Of a stretch of DNA of 64,000 nucleotides, positions 13,301 to 21,006 are shown piece by piece. Numbering within the stretch: position 1 is the stretch's first letter; the number at the start of each line of letters is the position of its first letter. Source of the DNA: UBA5704 sp036264355 (GTDB lineage Bacteria; Acidobacteriota; Thermoanaerobaculia; Multivoradales; UBA5704); contig DATARD010000080.1 of the NCBI GenBank assembly GCA_036264355.1, positions 23,409-87,408 of the forward strand. Direction: 5' to 3'. The notes beneath the pieces are model-generated. The model worked only from the letters and a program-made list of their open reading frames with translations, made no database searches and had not been told where the DNA came from. The position numbers and the translations under genes were made by a program.

Positions 13301-13645
13301 GGCATGTCTCCTTGACGCGAACCGGAAGGGATCGCTGCTTCCGTATACGGAAGACAAGGAGAATGGTTTGATGGGGTGGGGAAATTCCCGGACGCTTCGG
13401 GCCTCTTGAACCTTGTCCCGGAGGGACTATGGCACGTAGCCCAGGGATTTATCCCTGGGATTCGGGGCGGCATAGCCGTTCCCACCTCGGGCTGAAGCCC
13501 GAGGCTACGTGCCTGCGCCCACAAGGGGCGAGATGAGGGAGCATCAAGTCGGCGCCGTGCTCCGACTCCTTCCGCCCACCCGGAAGGGGCGAGCTTCTCT
13601 GCTACCTTGGGTTTACGCCTCCGGTGGCCGGCTTTGACGAGCCGG
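13301..13645. other. Intergenic region with a REP-like palindrome
   Basis: 345 bases between two minus-strand genes. No coding potential is seen. It carries the ribosome-binding site of the BNR gene at 13308-13315, the palindromic element at 13431-13513 described separately, and a short hairpin CCGGCT/AGCCGG at 13628-13645 just past the stop of the next gene. Confidence 0.6.
13431..13513. repeat. REP-like palindromic element
   Basis: Outer arms GGCACGTAGCC (13431-13441) and GGCTACGTGCC (13503-13513) are perfectly complementary. Two inner hairpins lie between them, CCAGGGATTTATCCCTGG and TCGGGCTGAAGCCCGA, giving a cruciform/three-way shape. Dispersed elements of this type, with GGGCTGAAGCCC cores, are common between genes in many bacterial genomes. 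Only one copy is in this window. Confidence 0.75.
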
Positions 13646-14332
13646 TCAACTCGCCCGCGGCGCGGGGCAGCCTTCTTCGATGAAGCGGGCCTGGGCGCGG
13701 CTGAGCGAGTTGACGGTGTAGCTCAGGCGCGTGGTCGGAGCCACGGCTTCGTAGAGGAGGCGGAGGAAGGCCCGCTCGCCGAATTCGGCCTTGGCGGCGG
13801 CGAGCGCTTCCGCCTGGAGGTGGCAGACGGCGAGCTCGCGCGAGGGCTGGCCGAAGAGGCCCTTGCCGCCCAGCGCGGTCTCGCCTCCGAACAGACGGTA
13901 GGGCGTACTGCGGAGCTTCAGATAGGGGGAGACGGCCGCTTCGAGGCGCGGCCAGAGGTCGCTCTTGAAGCCGAGGGCGGCGGCTCTCGTTTCGATGCGG
14001 TGTTTGCGCTCCGGGCCGAGGAAGTCGACGTCGAGGAAGGCGACGTTGAGGAGCTGGTTGAACAGCTCGGTCGGCAGGTAGAGCTCGGGGGATTCGTTGC
14101 CGTCCACGACGTCGGCGGGGCCGCCCAGTTGCAGGTGGGCGATGACGTCGCGGTGCGCGGCTTCGCGGGCCGCCTGGGCCGCCGGATCGAAGCGTGCGGC
14201 GAGGCGCTCATCAAGCGTCCACTGCCAGGCCGGCTTGTGCAGATGGATCGCCGCGGCGGAGACCGGTGGCGTCTCCGGGAGACCCAGCGAAAGCAGGAGA
14301 ACGAGGACAACCATCTGGCCCGGTCGTGGCAT
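13646..14332 (-). CDS. Secreted protein of unknown function
   Basis: 228 residues from ATG 14332, which has GGAGGGAGAG upstream. A signal peptide is clear (MVVLVLLLSLGLPETPPVSA). The mature part is helical and has no motif that I recognise. It has a WQWTLDERLAARFD start, a DVVDGNESPELYLPTELFNQLL segment around residue 75, and a single Cys pair late in the chain. It could be a periplasmic structural or regulatory factor; no function is assigned. It is divergent from the APC permease at 14434. Confidence 0.7.
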   Translation of the reverse strand: MPRPGQMVVLVLLLSLGLPETPPVSAAAIHLHKPAWQWTLDERLAARFDPAAQAAREAAHRDVIAHLQLGGPADVVDGNESPELYLPTELFNQLLNVAFLDVDFLGPERKHRIETRAAALGFKSDLWPRLEAAVSPYLKLRSTPYRLFGGETALGGKGLFGQPSRELAVCHLQAEALAAAKAEFGERAFLRLLYEAVAPTTRLSYTVNSLSRAQARFIEEGCPAPRAS

Positions 14333-14433
14333 GTCTCTCCCTCCTCTCGGACGTCTCGCAGCATGGTACTCTGTTCGGCTTCCGGCTTCCACCGGAGGGC
14401 GGGGTTCTTACAACTTCTTACAACTCACAAACC

Positions 14434-16431
14434 ATGACCAGTCCAGACAACCGTTCCCGCGGGCGGTGGCGCGATGTGGTGCTCGGACGGCCGCGCGACG
14501 TCAAAGACCCGGAGATCTTCCACCACGTTTCGCTCATCGCGTTCCTGGCCTGGGTGGGCCTCGGCGCGGACGGTCTGTCCTCGTCCGCCTATGGCCCCGA
14601 CCAGGCGTACCGCACGCTCGGCACGCACAGCCATCTCGCGATCGCCCTGGTGGCGATGACGGCGGTGACGATCTCGATCATCTCGATCGCCTACTCGGAC
14701 GTGATCCAGCACTTCCCGGGCGGCGGCGGCGGCTACCTGGTGGCCACCAAGCTCCTGGGCAACAAGGCCGGCGTGGTCTCGGGGTGTGCCCTGCTGGTGG
14801 ACTACGTGCTCACCATCTCGACCTCGGTGGCCTCGGGGTGCGATGCCCTCTGGTCGTTCCTGCCGGTCCATCTGGTGCCTTTCAAGCTCACGGCGGAGAT
14901 CGTCGTCCTCCTGCTCCTGATCGTGCTCAACCTGCGCGGGGTGCGCGAGTCGGTGACCATCCTGGCTCCCATCTTCCTCTTCTTCATCCTCACCCATGTG
15001 ATCCTGATCTTCTGGGCGATCGGCAGCCATTTCACCCAGTTGCCCACCATCTTCCACCAGGCTTCGCTGGACTTCCACGGCTCCGTCAAGGCGCTGGGGT
15101 TCGCGCCCATCGCGTTCCTGCTCCTGCGCGCCTACTCGATGGGCGGCGGCACGTACACCGGGATCGAGGCGGTGTCGAACGGCGTCACGATGCTGCGCGA
15201 GCCACGGGTGAAGACGGGAAAGAAGACGATGCTGCTGATGGCGGCCTCGCTCGCCTTCACCGCCGGCGGCATCCTCTTCGCCTACATGCTGGTGGACGTC
15301 CACCCCGACGGAGACAAGACGCTCAACGCCGTCCTCCTGGAGCGGCTCTTCAGCGGCTGGTCGATCGGCGGCCTGCACATCGGTCCGTCGTTCGTGGTCG
15401 CTTCCCTGGTGGCCGAGGCGGCGCTGCTCTTCGTGGCGGCGCAGACCGGCTTCCTGGACGGCCCCCGCATCCTCTCCAACATGGCGGTGGACTCCTGGAT
15501 GCCGCACCGCTTCGCCCAGCTCTCCAACCGGCTGGTGACCCAGAACGGTGTCTTCCTCATGGGCTTCGCCGCCATGGCGACACTGCTCTACACGCGGGGC
15601 GACATCGCGACGCTGCTCGTGATGTATTCGATCAACGTCTTCCTCACCTTCTCGTTGACCGAGCTGGGGATGGTCCGGCACTGGATCCAGGACCGGCACA
15701 AGGAGCCGCAGTGGCGGCGCAAGCTCGCGATCCATGGCATCGGCCTGGTCTTGTGCGGATCGATTCTCTGCGTGACCATCTATGAAAAGTTCCTGCAAGG
15801 TGGATGGATCACGCTCGTCTGCACCGGAGCGACGATCACTCTCTGCTTCCTCATCCGCCGCCACTACCGGCGGACGCGCCGCGCCCTCGGCCGGCTGGAC
15901 GAAGAGCTGACCTCGCTGCCGCCGTCCAACCGGCACGAGGAGCCGCCGCCGGTCGATCCCAGGGAGCCGACGGCGGTGATCACGGTCTCCGGCTACTCCG
16001 GGTTTGGCCTGCATGAGCTGCTGTCGATCAATCAGATCTTCCCGCGGCACTTCAAGAACTTCATCTTCGTCTCGGTGGCGGTGGTGGATTCGGGGAACTT
16101 CAAGGGCGCGGAAGCGGTCGCCGAGCTCGAAGAGGAGACGCGGAGCAGTCTCGAGCAGTATGTCCAGTGGTGCCACAACCATGGCCTGCGCGCCGCTTGG
16201 CGGATGGCCACGGGCACCGAAGCGGTGGGCACGCTGGAGGCGCTCTGCCGGGAGGTGGCGCAGGAGTTCAAGCGCGCGGTGTTCTTCGGCGGCAAGCTGG
16301 TCTTCCGCGAGGAGCGCTGGTACCACAAGTTCCTGCACAACGAGACCGGCTACGCGCTGCAACGCCGCCTCCAGTTCGCCGGCTTGCCGACGATCATCCT
16401 GCCCATCCGCATCCTGGAGGAGGCGAAGTGA
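14434..16431 (+). CDS. APC-superfamily permease with C-terminal cytosolic domain (KimA-like)
   Basis: 665 residues from ATG 14434; no strong Shine-Dalgarno is seen. About 12 transmembrane helices follow a short cytosolic N-terminus. The region GLGADGLSSSAYGPDQAY near residue 45 and YSDVIQHFPGGGGGYLVATK near residue 95 match the unwound substrate-binding helices of the group that includes the potassium transporter KimA. The last 170 residues form a soluble domain resembling the universal-stress-type domain of KimA, which senses c-di-AMP in Bacillus. Potassium uptake is the best guess, but other amino acid/cation permeases share these motifs. The stop overlaps the next gene. Confidence 0.75.
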   Translation: MTSPDNRSRGRWRDVVLGRPRDVKDPEIFHHVSLIAFLAWVGLGADGLSSSAYGPDQAYRTLGTHSHLAIALVAMTAVTISIISIAYSDVIQHFPGGGGGYLVATKLLGNKAGVVSGCALLVDYVLTISTSVASGCDALWSFLPVHLVPFKLTAEIVVLLLLIVLNLRGVRESVTILAPIFLFFILTHVILIFWAIGSHFTQLPTIFHQASLDFHGSVKALGFAPIAFLLLRAYSMGGGTYTGIEAVSNGVTMLREPRVKTGKKTMLLMAASLAFTAGGILFAYMLVDVHPDGDKTLNAVLLERLFSGWSIGGLHIGPSFVVASLVAEAALLFVAAQTGFLDGPRILSNMAVDSWMPHRFAQLSNRLVTQNGVFLMGFAAMATLLYTRGDIATLLVMYSINVFLTFSLTELGMVRHWIQDRHKEPQWRRKLAIHGIGLVLCGSILCVTIYEKFLQGGWITLVCTGATITLCFLIRRHYRRTRRALGRLDEELTSLPPSNRHEEPPPVDPREPTAVITVSGYSGFGLHELLSINQIFPRHFKNFIFVSVAVVDSGNFKGAEAVAELEEETRSSLEQYVQWCHNHGLRAAWRMATGTEAVGTLEALCREVAQEFKRAVFFGGKLVFREERWYHKFLHNETGYALQRRLQFAGLPTIILPIRILEEAK

Positions 16432-16847
16432 GCCCCGCGAGCCCGTACGTCGAGCGCCTCCAGGTCCGCTGGGGGGACTTGGACTCCTTCGGGCATGTGA
16501 ACAACGCGAAATACTTCACCTACTGCGAATCGGCCCGCATGGGCTACTTCCTGGCGGTGCGCATGGCGGACCACTTTGAAGGCGGCCGCTTCGGCCCGGC
16601 GCTGGCCGCAGCGCAGCTCAACTTCCGGCGGCAGGTGCGCTGGCCGTCCGGAATCGAGGTCGAGACCCGGGTGACGGAGATCGGCAGGACCAGCTTCAAG
16701 ATGGAGTACATCCTGATCCGGGCCGAGGATCGCGAGCGGGTGGCGGACGGCGGCGGCGTGACTGTCTGGATCGACTACACCACCGGCAAGCCGGTGCCGC
16801 TGCCGGACGGTCTGCGGGAGTCGATCCGGGCGTTCGAGGGCGTCTGA
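16428..16847 (+). CDS. Acyl-CoA thioesterase, hotdog fold (4HBT-like)
   Basis: 139 residues from GTG 16428, overlapping the permease stop by four bases. The motif VRWGDLDSFGHVNNAKYFTYCESARMGYF is typical of 4-hydroxybenzoyl-CoA-type thioesterases: Asp in WGDLD is catalytic and HVNN follows it. Next come FRRQVRWPSGIEVETRVTEIG and a closing strand. The likely reaction is hydrolysis of an acyl-CoA; the substrate is unknown. Coupling to the permease has no obvious metabolic reason and may simply reflect operon packing. Confidence 0.88.
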   Translation: MSPASPYVERLQVRWGDLDSFGHVNNAKYFTYCESARMGYFLAVRMADHFEGGRFGPALAAAQLNFRRQVRWPSGIEVETRVTEIGRTSFKMEYILIRAEDRERVADGGGVTVWIDYTTGKPVPLPDGLRESIRAFEGV

Positions 16848-16898
16848 GGGGAACCAGGCCGATTCGGCATAGACTTGTGGGGCGAGCCCGCGATTCCA

Positions 16899-19800
16899 AT
16901 GCGCCCCCGAACCGCTCCGCGCCTTTCCGGCGCCGTCTGCTGCTGGCTGCTGCTGGCCGGCTCCTTCGCTGCGGCTGCCGCCACCGTGGCGGAACCTGGC
17001 GCGGCGGAGCGCGGTTTTCCCCTGATCCAGACGTACAACGCGATCTCGCAGGGGGGCGAGACCCAGAACTTCGGGATCGCCCGCGATCCGCAGGGCCTTC
17101 TCTACCTGGCCAACGGCGGCGGCCTCCTCGTGTACGACGGCGCGTGGTGGCGGGAGATCCCGATCGGCAAGGAGGGAGGTGCGTTCTCGGTGGCCAGCGA
17201 CGCCACGGGACGGGTGGCGGTCGGCGGCTTCGACGACTTCGGGCTCCTGATGCCGGACGATCACGGCTCGCTCCAGTATGTGTCGTTGCTCTCCCTCCTG
17301 CCCCCGGAGCAGCGGGAGCTCGACCAGGTCATGGAGACGACGCCGGTGGCGGACGGGTTCCTCTTCCTCACCGGAAAAGCGCTCCTGCTGTGGGACGGCT
17401 CCCACGTCAGCGTCCTGGCCAGGTTCCCGGGCGACCGGCCGTTCCCGGCGACGTTCCGCGTGGGGAGCGACATCTATCTCTGGTGGCGCGACGGGCTGTC
17501 GCGGATCGACGGCCGGCGGATCGAACCGGTCCCCGGCGGTGCGGTGTTCGCCGGCCGGCGGGTGGACCAGATCCTGCCGGCCGGCGAACGCCCGGACCAG
17601 GGTCTGCTGGTGTCGGTGCGCGGCGAGGGGCTCTTCCTGTTCTCCCGCGGGACCGCCATGCCGTTCGCTCCCGAAGCCTCCCGCTGGACGGCGGCGAAGC
17701 GGCTGATGCCGAAAGCCGGCCGCCGGCTGCCGGACGGCCGCTGGGCACTGGGATCGATCCTCGGCGGGCTGCTCCTCTTGCGTCCGGACGGTGCGGTGGA
17801 CCAGGTGATCGACACGGCGGTGGGCCTGCCGGACAACTTCATCACCGGGGCGGAGACCGATCTGGAGGGCTCGCTCTGGCTGGCTCTCAACAACGGGCTG
17901 GCCCGGGTGGAGGTGGCGTCTCCGGTGTCGGTGATCGACCGGCGGGCGGGTCTCCAGGGAAACGTCTACGCCCTGGTGCGGTTCCGCGGCGATCTGTGGA
18001 TCGCGACCTCGGCCGGGCTGTTCACCGTCGACCACCGCCCGCGCGCCGCGGCCGAGCCGGGCCCGCCGGTGCGGATGCGGGAGGTGCCGGGGCTCCCCCC
18101 CTCCGTCTGGAGCCTCCTGGCGGTGGACGACGATCTGCTGGTGGGAACGGCGTTCGGGCTCTATCGAGTCACCAGCGGCGGGACCGCCGAGCCGGTGCCC
18201 GGGGGCAGGCAGCAGACGGTCTACGTCCTCGCCCGCTCGCGCCGGGATCCGCGGCGCATCTGGCTGGGAGGAGAGGACGGGCTGTCCGCGGTCCACCGGG
18301 ACGGCAACGGCTGGCGGTTCGAGGGCTCCATCGAGGCGGTGCACCGGGAGGTGCGCTCGATCGTGGAAGGGGACACGGGCACGGTCTGGTGCGGTCTGCA
18401 AGATCGAGCCGTGGGGGTCGACGTCGCGCCGCAACCCCGGACGCTGCAGGTGCTGCGGGCGCGGTCGGTGCCGGACAGCGACGGCGTGTCGCTGCTGTGG
18501 CTCGCCGGCCGCATCCTGGCCGCCCGCGACGGCCGGCTGCTGCGCCTGGACGAGGAGCGGGGGCTGCTGGGGGCAGATCCGGCCACCGCCGCGCTGCAGG
18601 CCCGCGCCCAGAATTTCGTCGCAGACGCCGCCGGCAATCTCTGGATCAGCTCCCGTCCGCCGGCGGTCGCCCTCCGGCGGACCGGCCGGCCGGGCGGCTG
18701 GTCTCCGGAGCTGCGCCCGCTTCTGGGGCTGCCGGTCCACACGATCGAGGCGATCCTTGCCGAACCGGACGGAGTGGTCTGGCTGGCGGCCGACAACGGG
18801 CTCTTCCGGTATGCCGACAGCTTCCGGGCGGTGGCGGCTCCACTGCCGGCACCGCTCCTCTCCCGGATCACCCTGGGGGCCGGCACCCTCGTCTTCGGCG
18901 GCGCACCCGGCGTCGCACCGACCCGGGTGGTCCTGCCGCCGAACGTGCGCCACCTGCGGATCGAGATCGGGCCGCTGTCGTTCAACGCCGGCCTGCGCTA
19001 TCAGACGCGGATCGACCCGATCGACGCCGACTGGAGCCGCCCGACCACAGATCCATTCGCGGAGCTGACCCGCCTGCCGTCCGGAAGCTACACCTTCCGC
19101 GTCCGCACCGTGGGGCCGAGCGGCGAAGCGAGCCCCGAAACAGCGTGGCCGTTCCGCGTCCGGCCGCCCTGGTACCTCACCGGCTGGGCCTTGGCGCTCT
19201 GGATGGTGGCGGCGGTCCTCCTGGTCATCGGCTACTCCCGGCTGCGCAGCCGCGCCCTGCGCCAGCGCGCCGCGCTCCTCGAAGCCCGGGTGGCGGAGCA
19301 GACCCTGGAGCTGCGCCACACCGTCGAGGAGCTGAGCCGTGCCCACGCCGAGCTCGAAGTCGCCAACGAGCGGCTGGAGGAGCTGTCACTCCGCGACGAG
19401 CTCACCGGCATCGCCAACCGGCGGCGGCTGCAACAGATGCTGAACGAAGAGTGGAACCGCGCCCGCCGCTACGAACGGCCGCTCGCCTTCATCCTCCTCG
19501 ACCTCGACCATTTCAAGCTGCTCAACGACACCCGCGGCCACCGGGAGGGAGACGTCTGCCTGCAAACCATCGCGCACCATCTCGCCGAGATGCTCCGGCG
19601 GACCAGCGACCTGGTGGCGCGCTACGGCGGCGAAGAGCTCGCGGTGCTGCTGCCGAGCACCGACCTCGCCGGCGCGCTGAAGATCGCCGAGGAGCTCCGC
19701 CAGGGGATCGAAGACTTGGCGCTCCCGCACGAAGCGGCCCCCACCGGACACGTCACCGCCAGCTTCGGAGTCGCCGCGATGGTCCCGGCCTCCGGGCAGA

Positions 19801-19910
19801 CCCCCGATGTCCTGGTCGAGGCGGCCGATCTCGCCCTCTATGGCGCCAAGAAGGCGGGGCGCAACCGGGTGGTGGCGGGCGATGCGGAGGGTGTCCCAAC
19901 CGCAAAGTAG
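16899..19910 (+). CDS. Membrane diguanylate cyclase with periplasmic propeller sensor
   Basis: 1,003 residues from ATG 16899; TTG 16875 is an alternative start. A signal/TM segment precedes a long periplasmic region of two-component-propeller (reg_prop) repeats such as GGLLVYDGAWWREIP and DLEGSLWLALNNGLARV. A Y_Y_Y-like domain follows (LRIEIGPLSFNAGLRYQTRI), then a TM helix near 765-790 and a coiled-coil linker with repeated VEELSRAHAELE. The C-terminal GGDEF domain carries RYGGEEL at about 910 and an upstream RTSD inhibitory (I) site. It should make c-di-GMP from GTP in response to an extracytoplasmic signal. c-di-GMP commonly controls exopolysaccharide loci like the one at 30-64 kb; that link is inference. 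Confidence 0.92.
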   Translation: MRPRTAPRLSGAVCCWLLLAGSFAAAAATVAEPGAAERGFPLIQTYNAISQGGETQNFGIARDPQGLLYLANGGGLLVYDGAWWREIPIGKEGGAFSVASDATGRVAVGGFDDFGLLMPDDHGSLQYVSLLSLLPPEQRELDQVMETTPVADGFLFLTGKALLLWDGSHVSVLARFPGDRPFPATFRVGSDIYLWWRDGLSRIDGRRIEPVPGGAVFAGRRVDQILPAGERPDQGLLVSVRGEGLFLFSRGTAMPFAPEASRWTAAKRLMPKAGRRLPDGRWALGSILGGLLLLRPDGAVDQVIDTAVGLPDNFITGAETDLEGSLWLALNNGLARVEVASPVSVIDRRAGLQGNVYALVRFRGDLWIATSAGLFTVDHRPRAAAEPGPPVRMREVPGLPPSVWSLLAVDDDLLVGTAFGLYRVTSGGTAEPVPGGRQQTVYVLARSRRDPRRIWLGGEDGLSAVHRDGNGWRFEGSIEAVHREVRSIVEGDTGTVWCGLQDRAVGVDVAPQPRTLQVLRARSVPDSDGVSLLWLAGRILAARDGRLLRLDEERGLLGADPATAALQARAQNFVADAAGNLWISSRPPAVALRRTGRPGGWSPELRPLLGLPVHTIEAILAEPDGVVWLAADNGLFRYADSFRAVAAPLPAPLLSRITLGAGTLVFGGAPGVAPTRVVLPPNVRHLRIEIGPLSFNAGLRYQTRIDPIDADWSRPTTDPFAELTRLPSGSYTFRVRTVGPSGEASPETAWPFRVRPPWYLTGWALALWMVAAVLLVIGYSRLRSRALRQRAALLEARVAEQTLELRHTVEELSRAHAELEVANERLEELSLRDELTGIANRRRLQQMLNEEWNRARRYERPLAFILLDLDHFKLLNDTRGHREGDVCLQTIAHHLAEMLRRTSDLVARYGGEELAVLLPSTDLAGALKIAEELRQGIEDLALPHEAAPTGHVTASFGVAAMVPASGQTPDVLVEAADLALYGAKKAGRNRVVAGDAEGVPTAK

Positions 19911-19948
19911 TGGAGAGACTGTGCCTCGGCCCGCCGCGCGAAGGCGCA

Positions 19949-19998
19949 TTGTGGAGGTTCAACGGCCCGTTGTGGAGGTTCAACGGTCCGTTGTGGAG
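19949..19998. repeat. Short 21-bp direct duplication, 2.4 units
   Basis: Two near-identical 21-bp units (ttgtggaggttcaacggccc plus g, then the same with one change) and a partial third. It lies at the 3' end of the minus-strand zinc-finger gene, whose stop codon falls in the second unit. Each unit can form a hairpin CCGTT-10 nt-AACGG whose loop on the minus strand begins GAACCT. Confidence 0.8.
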
Positions 19999-20570
19999 AA
20001 GACTCGCGCGAGAAGCTCGACGACCTCACGGTTGACGGCTTCATCTCCGGTGCCCTCCCGCAACGCCGCCGTTGCGGCGCCCATCTCGCGCAGCCGGGCC
20101 TCCGCGTTGCTCGGTGGTATCGCCAGAGCAGCCGTGGCGTGAGACAAGGCCTTGAGATCGGCGACCCATTCTGGATGGTACATGGTGCCCAGATGGCCGG
20201 CGATCTTCGCCGCCAGGAGCGCAAGGTCCAGGGCTTGGCTCTCCCCCTGGTCCAGGATGGCCCGCGCCCGCTCCAATGCGACCCAGGCAACGCCCCAGGT
20301 CTGAAAGTCCGTCTCTTCCTCGACCTGGGCGGCCCAGCTTGCGGGGTCTGTCGCCAGCAAGGCGTCGAGCAGGCCGTCGGCGACAAGCCCTTCGACGACG
20401 ACAACCTCGGGATTCCAATGACGGAAGCGCTTCATCAGTGCCTCCACCTCCGCGAGCCGTTCGCCGCAGTCCGGGCAGACCTCGGCCAGATGGCGGCAGC
20501 ACTCCTCGGCCTCCTCCCCCGCGGCGGCGGCCAGCAGAGATGCGATCTTGGCTGTCGTCAGATGTCTCAT
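19980..20570 (-). CDS. Zinc-finger (zf-HC2-like) helical protein
   Basis: 196 residues from ATG 20570, with GAAGAGGG upstream. The N-terminus MRHLTTAKIASLLAA and HLAEVCPDCGERLAEV resemble anti-sigma-type zf-HC2 heads (His, then CPxC). The C-terminal part, with ALERARAILDQGESQALDLALLAA and HPEWVADLKALSHATAAL, looks like TPR-type helical pairs. The product is probably a cytosolic regulator binding a partner protein; the target is unknown. It is divergent from the small-peptide gene at 20776 and shows a similar N-terminal plan to the zinc-finger/TPR protein at 21007, so the three may form one module. Confidence 0.65.
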   Translation of the reverse strand: MRHLTTAKIASLLAAAAGEEAEECCRHLAEVCPDCGERLAEVEALMKRFRHWNPEVVVVEGLVADGLLDALLATDPASWAAQVEEETDFQTWGVAWVALERARAILDQGESQALDLALLAAKIAGHLGTMYHPEWVADLKALSHATAALAIPPSNAEARLREMGAATAALREGTGDEAVNREVVELLARVFSTTDR

Positions 20571-20718
20571 CTCATCCCTCTTCCCTGGATAACTCGCCCC
20601 GCCGGCTTGTCGCCAAAACGATCTGCCGATGCAGGTCGAGAAGATGACATGCGTCCTCCCGTCAACCTTGAAAGGAAGGATGCCAAAAGCCCAGACTCCA
20701 GAAGGGGAAAATTTTTAC

Positions 20719-20743
20719 GGCTGGGTCACTCCCTGACCCAGCC
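20719..20743. promoter_or_regulatory. Strong hairpin upstream of the small-peptide gene
   Basis: GGCTGGGTCA (20719-20728) and TGACCCAGCC (20734-20743) form a perfect 10-bp stem with a five-base loop. An A/T run (aaaattttt) lies on its left side, and the peptide start codon is 33 bases to its right. It lacks a T tract on the right, so it is not a standard terminator for plus-strand transcription. It could be a 5' leader structure, an operator, or a terminator for the opposite strand. Confidence 0.6.
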
Positions 20744-20775
20744 CCGTCAAGCCTCCCCAGAAAGGCAGTGTTCTT

Positions 20776-20901
20776 ATGCGTGGATTCCTGCAGTTTCTCC
20801 GGGCGTTTTTCTCGATGGCTCAAAGCGATGCGGTCAGCATCTGGGACCCGAACGGGAAGCCGAGCCCGGATGCGGTGACCACCATCGACCCGAACGGCTG
20901 A
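20776..20901 (+). CDS. Small DPNG peptide, 41 residues
   Basis: ATG 20776 to TGA 20901, with AAAGG 11 bases upstream. It encodes a hydrophobic, basic start (MRGFLQFLRAFFSM) and a polar tail containing WDPNGKPSP and ending TIDPNG, so DPNG occurs twice, the second time as the C-terminus. Codon third positions are strongly G/C, as in the neighbouring real genes. A Rho-independent-type terminator follows 26 bases after the stop. It sits between two zinc-finger/TPR-like genes. The structure (short peptide, own terminator, adjacent TPR receptor-like gene) suggests a signal or leader peptide; function is unknown. Confidence 0.6.
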   Translation: MRGFLQFLRAFFSMAQSDAVSIWDPNGKPSPDAVTTIDPNG

Positions 20902-20929
20902 GGGGCTCGCAAGGCACCTTTTCTTGTGG

Positions 20930-20968
20930 AGGGCGGAGAAAGCTCCCGCCCTCCCCCTTCTTTTTGGC
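20930..20968 (+). terminator. Rho-independent-type terminator after the peptide gene
   Basis: GGAGGGCGGAG pairs with CTCCCGCCCTCC with one bulge and a short AAAG-type loop, then CCCCTTCTTTTT. It is followed within 30 bases by a TATAGT sequence that may be the -10 element of the next gene. Confidence 0.7.
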
Positions 20969-21006
20969 GCGTTTGCGGTATAGTGCGATCCAGGAGGAGC
21001 TTAGAG

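Noticed and set aside
18300..18340. tRNA-like GGTTCGAGG sequence
   Set aside because: It lies inside the diguanylate cyclase gene, and no cloverleaf arms or acceptor stem fit around it.
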